Position numbers and translations under genes: made by a program
Assembly: GCA_002471865.1 (NCBI GenBank)
Contig: DKQU01000007.1
Coordinates: 1 to 12,613 of the forward strand
Length of the DNA: 12,613 nt
Source: Fidelibacterota bacterium UBA7300
GTDB taxonomy: Bacteria; Fidelibacterota; Marinisomatia; Marinisomatales; UBA2128
Direction of reading: 5' to 3'
The notes under the pieces: generated by a model
What the model was told of the DNA's origin: nothing
What the model saw: the letters and a program-made list of their open reading frames with translations, nothing else
The model's database searches: none
Shown: positions 1 to 8,179 of the stretch, one piece after another
Layout: every line of letters starts with the position of its first letter
Position numbering within the stretch: position 1 is the stretch's first letter

Positions 1-1983
1 ACCGCGACTACGGTTGGGCCAACCTCCGATGTGAATCTAGTATCTCGTGTCTTGGCTGAAGATCAAATTGTTCGTGTTGACATAGGTGGATCCGAGTACT
101 TCCTCATTGAGAACCGCAACAACTGGCTCCGGCCTCGTGTAGACATTGACTCTCTTCGGTGGCGGGACTGGGGAGACGAAAACCTTTATGCGAAAATTCT
201 GATTGATTCTATCGGGGCCACAGTTGATGAAGAAACCGGTGTCCTCACGGCGATACCGAATTACGATTACGGACTGCCTAACTCCGGGCTTCTCATCTGG
301 CACGTAGACGAGCAGAAGATCACCGCCGGACTGAATGATTACACGGTGAACATTGACCGTGAGCATCGCGGAATTGACCTGGAGGAAGCCGACGGCGCTC
401 AGGATATTGGATACCCTTCGCTCAATCCGTTCTTCGATCCCGGCTCCGGCATCTGGTCAGATATGTGGTACTCCGGCAACTCGGAGTACTATTATGCCAA
501 TCCCGCCTTCCTCGGACAGCCCATGTCGTTCGGCCCCGATACCTATCCAGACACGCGCAGCAACAGCGGAGCCGACACCTATATCTCCATTGACAACATT
601 TCCAGCGCCGGCGATACCATGAGTTTTACTGTAGCCAATTCCATGCTGGCGGACGGTTTCCCGGATACATCATTTCATATTCACTTTCTTCAGGATTTTA
701 CCGGTGATAGTGTGCCGGAAATTATTGGGGGGAAAGATTCTTTATGGTGGTCATCTAACGATACGCTACAACAGGAATATTTTTTCGTAACACCTTCACA
801 GCAGTTCCTAATTGCTACTTCAGCGAATGAACAAATTCTAGAGAATTTTGCTTCTGAATACCTCGCCTACGTTGGGCAAACAGGGGATTCACTTGATATA
901 CATATCTTCAGTTTTGAGTCTGACAATTTTGAGCAATCTTGGAGCAGGCGAATCGAAGGGGATTTGCCGGAGAGAATATGGCTTTATCCCGAAGGCGATA
1001 TAGTTCAATTAAATTGGTGGGACAGTTTCTCGGATGTGGACCAGGAGAACATATTGGAAATTTCACTTTCAGATTCAACCTACTTACTGCATAATGGGAC
1101 AGCCAATCTATACTTAGCTGATGAAAATTCTTTGATTTATAGAACAAGGTTTGCACTTGGAGAAGTAGGCGGAATTAAACGTAAGGTAACAGATTATTCA
1201 GTTACGCCGGAGACTATTGATGAGGCCATCGGTCTTGAAAACTTCAATTTCGTCAATTTGAGTGCTGTGGATCTCGATTTAGATGGGGCGGTAGAATATC
1301 TTACAGTGGATGAAAACGAAGCCATTTATGTCTTGAACAAAAACTTTACATTTGAGTCAGGTTTTCCGCAGGCTCTTAATGCAACTTCTCCAATTCTGGC
1401 ACGTGATCTTTTTGGCGATGTACACCCAGAACTTGTTGTACAGGTGGATTCCAGTGATATTGTTGTTCTGGATTGGCAGGGTAAGGAACAGTACCGTCTT
1501 TCTAATCCCAAAGGGAGCGAGCTACGGATGTTGAGTCAATACCAGGGAAAGAACTGCATCGTCTCTGAATCGTCTATCTGGCTTTTCGATGAAGTTACAG
1601 AAACAAACGGCAATGAGTGGACATCCGTCCATCATGATCCTACTAATTCTCGCTATTTAACGGCCTTTGTCGATTTACAGATTTCTAATACCAGCAAACT
1701 GATTGACGCTGATAGAACCTACAACTATCCCAACCCTGCTACAGAAGGAACCACTATTATTCGTGTATTTGTGGAATCAGCCGAAGAGGTGAAAGTGGAA
1801 ATCTACGATCTCGCTGGCTATTTCGTGGAGCGGCTCCAATTCGATAATCTCATTCAGGGAGAAGTGAATGAAGTGGTGTGGGATGTTAGCGGAGTAGAGA
1901 GCGGCGTCTATTTCGCTAATGTGAAAGCGACCAAGGGTAGTGATTGGGAAAACAAAATCGTCAAGGTCGCCGTCGTTCATTAA
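1..1983 (+). CDS. M6-type secreted metalloprotease, C-terminal part, with T9SS sorting domain (5' partial)
   Basis: The frame is open from base 1 with no stop, so this is the 3' part of a longer gene and the GTG at 31 is probably internal. Counting from base 1 there are 660 codons. Residues 33-39 (YFLIENR) and 96-104 (GLLIWHVDE), followed by an R-GIDLEEADG stretch near 120-132, match the C-terminal half of M6 (immune inhibitor A-like) peptidase domains. The HExxH zinc site would lie upstream, so catalytic competence cannot be judged. Residues about 230-510 contain FG-GAP/VCBS-like pieces such as DFTGDSVPEII and DLDLDGAVEYL, suggesting a propeller-like region. From Y574 (NYPNP, then VEIYDLAG and SGVYF) to the end is a typical type IX secretion C-terminal sorting domain, so the product is probably exported and surface-attached or released. 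The next gene starts three bases after the stop. GC drops sharply near base 660. The family call is good; the substrate is unknown. Confidence 0.8.
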   Translation, partial: TATTVGPTSDVNLVSRVLAEDQIVRVDIGGSEYFLIENRNNWLRPRVDIDSLRWRDWGDENLYAKILIDSIGATVDEETGVLTAIPNYDYGLPNSGLLIWHVDEQKITAGLNDYTVNIDREHRGIDLEEADGAQDIGYPSLNPFFDPGSGIWSDMWYSGNSEYYYANPAFLGQPMSFGPDTYPDTRSNSGADTYISIDNISSAGDTMSFTVANSMLADGFPDTSFHIHFLQDFTGDSVPEIIGGKDSLWWSSNDTLQQEYFFVTPSQQFLIATSANEQILENFASEYLAYVGQTGDSLDIHIFSFESDNFEQSWSRRIEGDLPERIWLYPEGDIVQLNWWDSFSDVDQENILEISLSDSTYLLHNGTANLYLADENSLIYRTRFALGEVGGIKRKVTDYSVTPETIDEAIGLENFNFVNLSAVDLDLDGAVEYLTVDENEAIYVLNKNFTFESGFPQALNATSPILARDLFGDVHPELVVQVDSSDIVVLDWQGKEQYRLSNPKGSELRMLSQYQGKNCIVSESSIWLFDEVTETNGNEWTSVHHDPTNSRYLTAFVDLQISNTSKLIDADRTYNYPNPATEGTTIIRVFVESAEEVKVEIYDLAGYFVERLQFDNLIQGEVNEVVWDVSGVESGVYFANVKATKGSDWENKIVKVAVVH

Positions 1984-1986
1984 TAA

Positions 1987-4971
1987 ATGATTCAGAGTCG
2001 TAAAATATCCAGAGTTAGCATTTTGTTGTCTCTCCGTTCCATCAGAATTTCTATGGCACTTCTCCTCCAATCGTTCCTGTTTTCTCAGATAACCTATAAC
2101 CACCCTGAAATTGAGTGGCAATCTTTCGAAACCGACCATTTCGTCATCAATTTCTATGATGGAACGGAACGGACAGCTCGGGAGGGAGCAGCCGTAGCTG
2201 AGATTATCTACCCGTTCGTGACAGAACTTTACGACTACGTGCTACCTAAGAAGACACATATTACATTTCTTGATACCGATGACTTCTCCAACGGCGCTGC
2301 CTACTACTACGATAATAAGATCGAGATCTGGGCTTCGCCATTGGACTACGACCTTCGAGGCAGTCACCGCTGGCTTCAGGATGTGATCACCCATGAGTTC
2401 ACTCACATTATCTCACTGCAGAAAACTATGAAGTTCGGTCGAAATATCCCCGGAGGCTACTTCCAGTGGATCGGCTACGAAGAGGAGAAGCGGGAAGACG
2501 TCCTCTACGGCTATCCGCATACGTTGGTCTCTTATCCTATTCCGGGGACAGTAGTCCCGCCGTGGTTGGCTGAGGGGACGGCTCAGTACATGTTTGAGGG
2601 AGCCACTTACGATTTCTGGGATTCTCACCGTGATATGATCCTTCGTGATCGAGTACTTCATGGCAATCTTCTCAGTTTCACGGAGATGAACACGTTCGGC
2701 AAGAGCGGTATCGGGAACGAGTCAACCTACAATTCCGGTTTTGCACTGGTGAAGTTTATAGCAAAGCGCTACGGTCCAGATGCTCTCCGGAAGATTATGG
2801 TTGAACTGTCAAAACCGATGCAATATTCCATCAATCGCGCTGTAAAAAAGGCGGTGGGTGAGTCAGGGGATGAGGTGTACAACGAGTTCAAGCTTAGCTT
2901 AGAGAAGCACTATCATGACGGGATGAGTACTGTTTTGGAAAGTGAGAGAAAAGGGAGAATTCTCGAGGGAGAAGGGACGACGAACATCCATCCAGTCTGG
3001 TCGCCTGATGGCAAAAAGTTTGGATTTCTTTCCAACAAAAAGAACGATTTCTTCTCCCAAACCGATCTCTACATTTACGATCTTGAAGCTAATACTTCCA
3101 AAAAAATCGTTGACGGTGTTCTCTCTGCTCCAAGTTGGAGTACAGATGGATCTTCGGTATTTTACTCCAAGAAGTCCAAGCCTGATCGGCACGGATCCAA
3201 GTGGTACGATCTGTACCAATACTCATTCGAGGATGAAGATGAAGAGCTGCTTACAAGAGGAGCAAGGGCCTTTTCACCAGTTGTGCTGAATGATTCACTG
3301 CTCGCATATCTTGCCGTGGACGATGGAACGCATAACGTATTTCTGGTGGACCTCAACTCACGCGAGTCTGAGAAAATTACCGACTTTGACAATGGCCGAC
3401 AGATATTTGGACTTTCCTACGAGCCTGAGAAAAACTGGCTCATCTTTGACTATGTGGAGAGTCATTTCCGGAATACGGCATCACTCAGTTTGTCTGACAC
3501 TCTGTTCACTGATCTCATTTCCACAGCCGAGTGGGATGAGAGGGATGTAACACCAATTCCCAATGGCGGACTCATTTATGCAAACGACAAAAGCGGCGTG
3601 TTTAATCTGTACATGATGGATCAAAATACTGGGAAACAAGGATATATCACCAATGTAACTGGCGGTGCCTTCATGCCGGACGTGGGAAATGACGGGCAGA
3701 TTCTCTATTCGCTATACGAGGATGGAGGTTATAAAATTGCTATTCTCGAATCTGCTGAGCTGATTCCAGAGGAAGTAGTAGGCTATAGTCCCGAATATTT
3801 CGCCATGTTCGCCGGTCTTCCAGCACCGCTGACAGATCAATTTGAAACTGATTCTGAGCCAGCTGAAGACAGCTTTGGCCCCATGTTTGTCTTTCCTAAG
3901 CTTATGATGGATTATGGAACGTGGAAGCCCGGTTTTTACTTTTACTCCAACGAGATTTTAAACCGGTTGAACGTTTTTGGCGGAGCTTCTGTAAATTCTA
4001 TAAAAGATGTAGATTTATTCCTCATCTTCGAGTTCAGACGATTTTATCCTACACTATACACAGAGATTTTCTACCTAACCAGAAACGTTTTTGAGAATGA
4101 ACAGTGGCAGGATACATACGATTTGAACTACGACATCAACTTCCGTCTTTTTCAGTGGGACGCTGGTCTAAAGTTTCCGATCCGCGGGTCTCACGAATTG
4201 AAGCTTTACGGTTCCTATCAGCAGTTTCACGAAGGAATCAAGGAGCGGGTAGAGGGTCAACTCGGAAAGCTCGGCTTTGACTATTACGTGGGAAAGCACT
4301 TTGGAATTGCGTGGCAAACTGATATTCATAAACCCACCGTAGATTTTGGTATAAATCCCGGGAACGGTGTCCAAGGCAATTTTGAAGCAAGATACGAACA
4401 AAATGATTTCATAAGTGGTTTTAAGATTAATGAGGATTATTCAACTCTTCAGGCAGATTTTATACCGTATGAATTATGGCGAATAACCGGAGATATATCT
4501 ACTCATCTAACTCTTCCATGGTTACCACGATGGACTGCCTCTGCTGAACTTCAGTGGGGGTGGATGTCATCAACGGAAGTAGATTCCTTCTTCAACTTCT
4601 TCGCTGGCGGACTTCCTGGACTAAAGGGCTATCCGTTCTACTCCATCGAAGGTAACCGCGAAGTAATAGGTGAGTTATCACTACGAGTTCCTTTTTTTCG
4701 AGAAAAGCATTATCCTGTTGGGCCATTTATTTTACAGAATGTTGTGATTGGTGCTATTGCTCAATTCGGTGATGCGTGGAATGGAAAGGAGGGTAAATTT
4801 GGTCTGAAACGGTCTATTGGTGCTCAACTGCGATTGGGAGGATTCTCCTTTTACAATTATCCCACAGGAATTGGCGTGGAAATACACAAAGGATTGGATA
4901 AATTTTCCATTGAAGAAAATGACTATGGTAATGAATTAAGAACCTATTTCACACTACTTTTCGGATTCTGA
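1987..4971 (+). CDS. Gluzincin-like metalloprotease / beta-propeller / Omp85-like barrel fusion protein
   Basis: This 994-residue protein has three parts. The N-terminus is basic and then hydrophobic (about 20-34, ending FLFSQ), consistent with a signal peptide. M23 is an alternative start that would keep the hydrophobic core. Residues about 40-310 form a peptidase MA-like gluzincin domain: H136-E137-F-T-H140 is the HExxH zinc site, and W193-L-A-E196-G supplies the likely third ligand, E196. Residues about 330-590 hold roughly six propeller strand units of the PD40/TolB type, for example HPVWSPDGKKFGFLSN at 335-350 and APSWSTDG at 381-388. Residues about 640-994 are rich in alternating aromatic strands and include GGLPGLKGY (874-882), resembling the Omp85/BamA barrel lid motif, and the chain ends in phenylalanine. 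I infer an outer-membrane barrel carrying a protease and propeller domain; which side these face is not visible. No POTRA domains are seen. It lies one base upstream of the next gene, and bamD follows two genes on. Confidence 0.8.
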   Translation: MIQSRKISRVSILLSLRSIRISMALLLQSFLFSQITYNHPEIEWQSFETDHFVINFYDGTERTAREGAAVAEIIYPFVTELYDYVLPKKTHITFLDTDDFSNGAAYYYDNKIEIWASPLDYDLRGSHRWLQDVITHEFTHIISLQKTMKFGRNIPGGYFQWIGYEEEKREDVLYGYPHTLVSYPIPGTVVPPWLAEGTAQYMFEGATYDFWDSHRDMILRDRVLHGNLLSFTEMNTFGKSGIGNESTYNSGFALVKFIAKRYGPDALRKIMVELSKPMQYSINRAVKKAVGESGDEVYNEFKLSLEKHYHDGMSTVLESERKGRILEGEGTTNIHPVWSPDGKKFGFLSNKKNDFFSQTDLYIYDLEANTSKKIVDGVLSAPSWSTDGSSVFYSKKSKPDRHGSKWYDLYQYSFEDEDEELLTRGARAFSPVVLNDSLLAYLAVDDGTHNVFLVDLNSRESEKITDFDNGRQIFGLSYEPEKNWLIFDYVESHFRNTASLSLSDTLFTDLISTAEWDERDVTPIPNGGLIYANDKSGVFNLYMMDQNTGKQGYITNVTGGAFMPDVGNDGQILYSLYEDGGYKIAILESAELIPEEVVGYSPEYFAMFAGLPAPLTDQFETDSEPAEDSFGPMFVFPKLMMDYGTWKPGFYFYSNEILNRLNVFGGASVNSIKDVDLFLIFEFRRFYPTLYTEIFYLTRNVFENEQWQDTYDLNYDINFRLFQWDAGLKFPIRGSHELKLYGSYQQFHEGIKERVEGQLGKLGFDYYVGKHFGIAWQTDIHKPTVDFGINPGNGVQGNFEARYEQNDFISGFKINEDYSTLQADFIPYELWRITGDISTHLTLPWLPRWTASAELQWGWMSSTEVDSFFNFFAGGLPGLKGYPFYSIEGNREVIGELSLRVPFFREKHYPVGPFILQNVVIGAIAQFGDAWNGKEGKFGLKRSIGAQLRLGGFSFYNYPTGIGVEIHKGLDKFSIEENDYGNELRTYFTLLFGF

Positions 4972-4972
4972 T

Positions 4973-5848
4973 ATGCGCAATATTCTAATAATATTCCTGA
5001 TCATTACGGCTGGACTTTTTGCCGATGACAACTCATTCGTCTATCGTCCTGAGTTCCACAGCTCACTTTTACAGACGGAGGTAGAATCTCCCGACGAGGA
5101 AAGTGATTCAACTACTTTGGAAAAATACCCTGCCAAAGGTCTTCTCTATTCTCTCGTATTACCAGGTGCTGGGCAGTGGTATGCAGGTGCAAAATGGAAG
5201 TCACTAGCTTTTGTCGGAGTGGAAATAACTAGTATTCTGGTTTGGTCTAATTTGATCCAACAGGGAGATGATATAAAATTAGATTTTGAGGCTCTGGCTG
5301 ATAATCATTGGATTTTGGGACAGTGGTGGGAAAAGATGGATATTATTGATCCAGAGTACGGTATATCTGCTATGGGTTCCCACGACATCCAGATTCTTTT
5401 GGCCGATGGTTCTATTATAGGTTCAAACGAAGATTCTAACGGTGATTCTATTCCTGACTGGACATCATACGAGGTGGATGATGTAATCAGGGATAGAGAT
5501 TTTTATGAGAATATCGGAAAGTACAATCAATTTGTTGGCGGCTGGGATGATATTGACGAATACTGGGTAGAGGCTAAATCTGTAGGAGATTCCACAGAGT
5601 GGCTCATTATGACAGTGAACAGAGATAGTTATCTGGACCTCCGTGAAGAGCACAACCGTTATCTTCAATTAGCCGCTTATTCAGTTAGTGCTATTATGTT
5701 CAATCATATTATCAGCGCCGTAGATGCGGTGTGGGAGACTCGTCGGCGATCAATGCGTCCCGATAAAATAGAGGCCAGTTTAAAGCCTACATTTTCACCC
5801 AGTTCAAAATTTGGAATAGGCGGTTTTTCTCTATCAGTTAAGTGGTAG
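4973..5848 (+). CDS. DUF5683-like exported protein
   Basis: The 291-residue product begins with a clear signal peptide (hydrophobic residues 4-15, probable cleavage after A17). Residues 55-85 contain KGLLYSLVLPGAGQWYAGAK followed by a hydrophobic segment, and residues 177-193 contain YENIGKYNQFVGGWDD. Both blocks resemble the DUF5683 family of FCB-group bacteria, whose members are predicted envelope proteins without an established function. A second hydrophobic segment lies around 232-250, and the C-terminus (GFSLSVKW) looks like a terminal beta strand. Residues 154-162 form an acidic DSNGDSIPD loop resembling a thrombospondin type 3 calcium-binding repeat. The ATG lies one base after the preceding stop and no Shine-Dalgarno site is evident, so translation is probably coupled to the upstream gene. 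The position between a barrel protein and bamD suggests an envelope role, which is inference. Confidence 0.65.
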   Translation: MRNILIIFLIITAGLFADDNSFVYRPEFHSSLLQTEVESPDEESDSTTLEKYPAKGLLYSLVLPGAGQWYAGAKWKSLAFVGVEITSILVWSNLIQQGDDIKLDFEALADNHWILGQWWEKMDIIDPEYGISAMGSHDIQILLADGSIIGSNEDSNGDSIPDWTSYEVDDVIRDRDFYENIGKYNQFVGGWDDIDEYWVEAKSVGDSTEWLIMTVNRDSYLDLREEHNRYLQLAAYSVSAIMFNHIISAVDAVWETRRRSMRPDKIEASLKPTFSPSSKFGIGGFSLSVKW

Positions 5849-5880
5849 CCGGATAAGTCTGTTTAATACTGAAAATATAT

Positions 5881-6645
5881 ATGTCTAAGAATAAAATACT
5901 CCTTCTACTTTTAAGTGTCCTTATTTTTCAAGCGTGTTCTCCACCAGGGAGCAAAGATGAAGTTATCAATTTGAGAAAACAATTTGAAGAGGGCATGATT
6001 CTTTTCGAAAAAGGAAAATACTACCGTGCTCAAGAGGAGTTTGATTTTGTACTCAGAAGGGGAAAATATTCTGAGTTCGCTGACAGCGCACAATTTTACC
6101 TTGCTGAATCTTATTTTCTCAATAAAGAATATATTGAGGCTATTACAGAATACGATAATCTGGTGCGGTACAAAACTTACAGCCCCTTTGTAGAACCTAG
6201 CCGCTTCCGGATTTGTCAGGCTTACGAAAGAAAATCACCTAAATACTATCTTGACCAAGATTATACTTTAAGTGCCATAGATCGTTATCAGGAATTCATT
6301 GAGGATTATCCTGGTTCGGAGCATGTTGAGAAAGCTGTTGACGCAATCAGAAAGCTAAGGAGTAAACAGGCAAAAAAAATATATGAGTCAGGAATCCTTT
6401 ACACAAAATTAGATGAATATCAAGCTGCTTTGACGTACTTCAAAGATGTGGTTGAGACTTATTACGATACAGACTATACCGATAATGCTCGAGTAAAAGT
6501 TATCGAAATGCACATCAAGCTTGGTGAAGTTGATGATGCAAGAGAGTTTTTCCAGAATCACAAAGAACGTTTTAAGTCAGATGAAGATCTCTTGCAGGCA
6601 GATAAGTTGATTGAAAAAGCAAATTATGAGGAAGATAAACTGTGA
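5881..6645 (+). CDS. bamD: Outer-membrane assembly lipoprotein BamD
   Basis: The 254-residue protein starts with a lipoprotein signal peptide: basic MSKNK, a leucine-rich core, and a lipobox ending FQAC with the lipidated cysteine at C19. The rest is helical with tetratricopeptide-type units, for example the FEKGKYYRAQEEFDFVL helix pair around 42-58, then LAESYFLNKEYIEAITEYDNL around 74-94, YQEFIEDYPGSEHVEKA around 138-154, and LDEYQAALTYFKDVVETY around 177-194. Length and layout fit BamD (YfiO), the periplasmic TPR lipoprotein that works with BamA to insert barrel proteins into the outer membrane. The 32-base gap upstream has no clear ribosome site or hairpin. The stop overlaps the start of nadD by four bases. 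Other TPR lipoproteins such as YbgF-like proteins are an alternative, but the N-terminal layout favours BamD. Confidence 0.85.
   Translation: MSKNKILLLLLSVLIFQACSPPGSKDEVINLRKQFEEGMILFEKGKYYRAQEEFDFVLRRGKYSEFADSAQFYLAESYFLNKEYIEAITEYDNLVRYKTYSPFVEPSRFRICQAYERKSPKYYLDQDYTLSAIDRYQEFIEDYPGSEHVEKAVDAIRKLRSKQAKKIYESGILYTKLDEYQAALTYFKDVVETYYDTDYTDNARVKVIEMHIKLGEVDDAREFFQNHKERFKSDEDLLQADKLIEKANYEEDKL
6628..6634 (+). promoter_or_regulatory. Shine-Dalgarno site for nadD
   Basis: GAGGAAG lies inside the end of bamD, seven bases before the GTG at 6642. It supports that GTG as the true start. It is one of the few good ribosome sites in the window, where most starts have none. Confidence 0.5.
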
Positions 6646-7229
6646 AAGTTTGTCTTTTCGGCGGAACGTTTGATCCCCCCCATGTAGGCCACCTCATTAT
6701 AGCCGAAACTGTGAAAGAGACAGAAGGTTTTGATAAAATGATCTTTGTTCCAGCAAGTATTCCACCTCATAAAACAAAGACAGATTTTTCCACTATTGAA
6801 GATCGTATGGCCATGCTGCAGTTAGCTTTAGAAGGAAACGAGAATTTTCAGCTCTCAGATGTGGAAATAAAACGGGGTGGTGTCTCTTATGCTATTGATA
6901 CAATTCGAGAGTTAAAGAAACGATATAACCTCAAATCAAAAGAAATCTATTTCTTAATGGGGAGTGATACACTTAAAGAATTCCACACTTGGCATCAGCC
7001 AGAGAAAATTCTTGAGGAATCACAGGTATTGATAGCAGCTCGACCTGGATTTAGACCGAGCTGGATTTCTGCTGAGATACTCTCCCACATTCACTTTGCA
7101 AATGTACCTCAAATCGAGATCTCCTCGTCCCTCATCCGTGAACGGATTATCTCCGGTCTAACAATACGATATGCTGTTCCAGATTCCGTTGATAAATATA
7201 TCCGAGACAAAAGGCTCTACAACCAGTGA
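6642..7229 (+). CDS. nadD: Nicotinate-nucleotide adenylyltransferase
   Basis: NadD transfers AMP from ATP to nicotinate mononucleotide, giving deamido-NAD in the cytoplasmic NAD biosynthesis pathway. The 195-residue length is normal for the family. The N-terminal nucleotidyltransferase signature GGTFDPPHVGH spans residues 7-17, with H14 and H17 as the HxGH pair. GSDTLKEFHTWHQPEKI at 107-123 is the usual central block. SSSLIRERI at 161-169 corresponds to the C-terminal ISSTxIR motif, with serine in place of the usual threonine. The start is the GTG overlapping the bamD stop (GTGA), supported by GAGGAAG seven bases upstream. The gene in turn overlaps the next by GTGA. No catalytic residue is missing. 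Confidence 0.95.
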   Translation: MKVCLFGGTFDPPHVGHLIIAETVKETEGFDKMIFVPASIPPHKTKTDFSTIEDRMAMLQLALEGNENFQLSDVEIKRGGVSYAIDTIRELKKRYNLKSKEIYFLMGSDTLKEFHTWHQPEKILEESQVLIAARPGFRPSWISAEILSHIHFANVPQIEISSSLIRERIISGLTIRYAVPDSVDKYIRDKRLYNQ

Positions 7230-8167
7230 GTTCACTTGCGATTGGTGGATATCTCGTCGCCGGTGCAGTACTGCTTTTCTTAGGCGGTGATTCTGTTGTC
7301 AGGGGTGGCAGCAAGCTAGCTCGTTTATGGGGTATATCCCCCTTGGTGGTTGGCTTAACGATTATTGCTTTTGGGACATCTCTACCAGAATTACTTGTAA
7401 GTCTTATGGCAGCACTTAGGGGTAAGGAAGCAATTGCAATTGGAAATGTTATCGGTTCAAATATAGCCAATGTAGGTTTGATTCTCGGACTGAGTGCCAC
7501 TCTGTTTGTTATTGTCATTTCTGCTAAGCGTATTAAGAAAGATCTCAATTATTTGCTGGCTGTTTCAGTGCTATTTTCTATCATGCTCTTCGATGGTGAG
7601 ATCCAAAGATGGGAAGGAATAGCTCTGTTTGGCGGGATAATTATTTATTCCAGCTACTGTATTATTACTGGACGAGAAAAAAAATCGGATGATGGTAACA
7701 ATGGTTCGATCCTAGGTAATCTTTTTATTATAAGCATTGGGATAGGTGCGTTGACTGGTGGTGCTCATCTTTTTGTAGAAGGTGCAACTGGATTAGCTGA
7801 AAGAATAGCTGGGAAAAATATTGAGATGGCCATTGGTTTAACAGTTGCAGCATATGGTACCTCATTACCTGAATTAGCTACTTCCCTTGTAGCTGCTTAT
7901 AAGAGAGAAAGTGAAATATCGCTGGGTAATATAATTGGCTCAAACATGTTTAATATACTAGCTGTGATAGGTTTGGTTTCAGCCATATCACCTATGAAAG
8001 TAGATCCGAGCGTGATCCACTTTGAAATCCCCGTAATGCTGCTTTATGTACTGATGCTCTATCCACTCCTGCGCAAGACCTCCATCCCGCGTATTTACGC
8101 ATTCCTGATGCTGAGTGGTTATATTGCCTTTATAGTATTTGTTTTTATTAGAGCATTAAGCAGTTGA
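7226..8167 (+). CDS. CaCA-family Na+/Ca2+-type antiporter (YrbG-like)
   Basis: This 313-residue inner-membrane protein has the inverted two-repeat structure of the calcium:cation antiporter family. The first alpha repeat contains AFGTSLPEL (48-56) and GNVIGSN (73-79), and the second AYGTSLPEL (209-217) and GNIIGSN (234-240). E55 and E216 are the expected ion-binding acidic residues. About ten hydrophobic segments are visible, with a short charged cytoplasmic-type loop (EKKSDDGNNG, 151-160) between the halves. Family members exchange Na+ or H+ for Ca2+; which ions this one moves cannot be read from sequence. The start is GTG, overlapping the nadD stop by four bases (GTGA). Only a weak AAGG lies upstream, so translational coupling is likely. 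Confidence 0.92.
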   Translation: MSSLAIGGYLVAGAVLLFLGGDSVVRGGSKLARLWGISPLVVGLTIIAFGTSLPELLVSLMAALRGKEAIAIGNVIGSNIANVGLILGLSATLFVIVISAKRIKKDLNYLLAVSVLFSIMLFDGEIQRWEGIALFGGIIIYSSYCIITGREKKSDDGNNGSILGNLFIISIGIGALTGGAHLFVEGATGLAERIAGKNIEMAIGLTVAAYGTSLPELATSLVAAYKRESEISLGNIIGSNMFNILAVIGLVSAISPMKVDPSVIHFEIPVMLLYVLMLYPLLRKTSIPRIYAFLMLSGYIAFIVFVFIRALSS

Positions 8168-8179
8168 TTAAATCATGAC

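Noticed and set aside
353..622. 89-codon plus-strand frame inside the M6 protease gene
   Set aside because: It overlaps the GC-rich part of an obvious coding frame. Its proline, serine and threonine-rich translation is what an off-frame of GC-rich sequence gives.
2942..3289. 115-codon plus-strand frame inside the fusion gene
   Set aside because: The main frame carries propeller motifs through this stretch without interruption, so no frameshift or nested gene is needed.
7147..7548. 133-codon open frame on the minus strand
   Set aside because: It lies opposite the end of nadD and the first alpha repeat of the antiporter, both with clear family motifs. Its translation has no recognisable domain and is a shadow of conserved coding sequence.
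7226..8167. Internal duplication in the antiporter gene as a recent repeat
   Set aside because: The two GTSLPE/GNxIGSN halves are the ancient family-wide duplication of CaCA transporters, and the DNA of the two halves has diverged.
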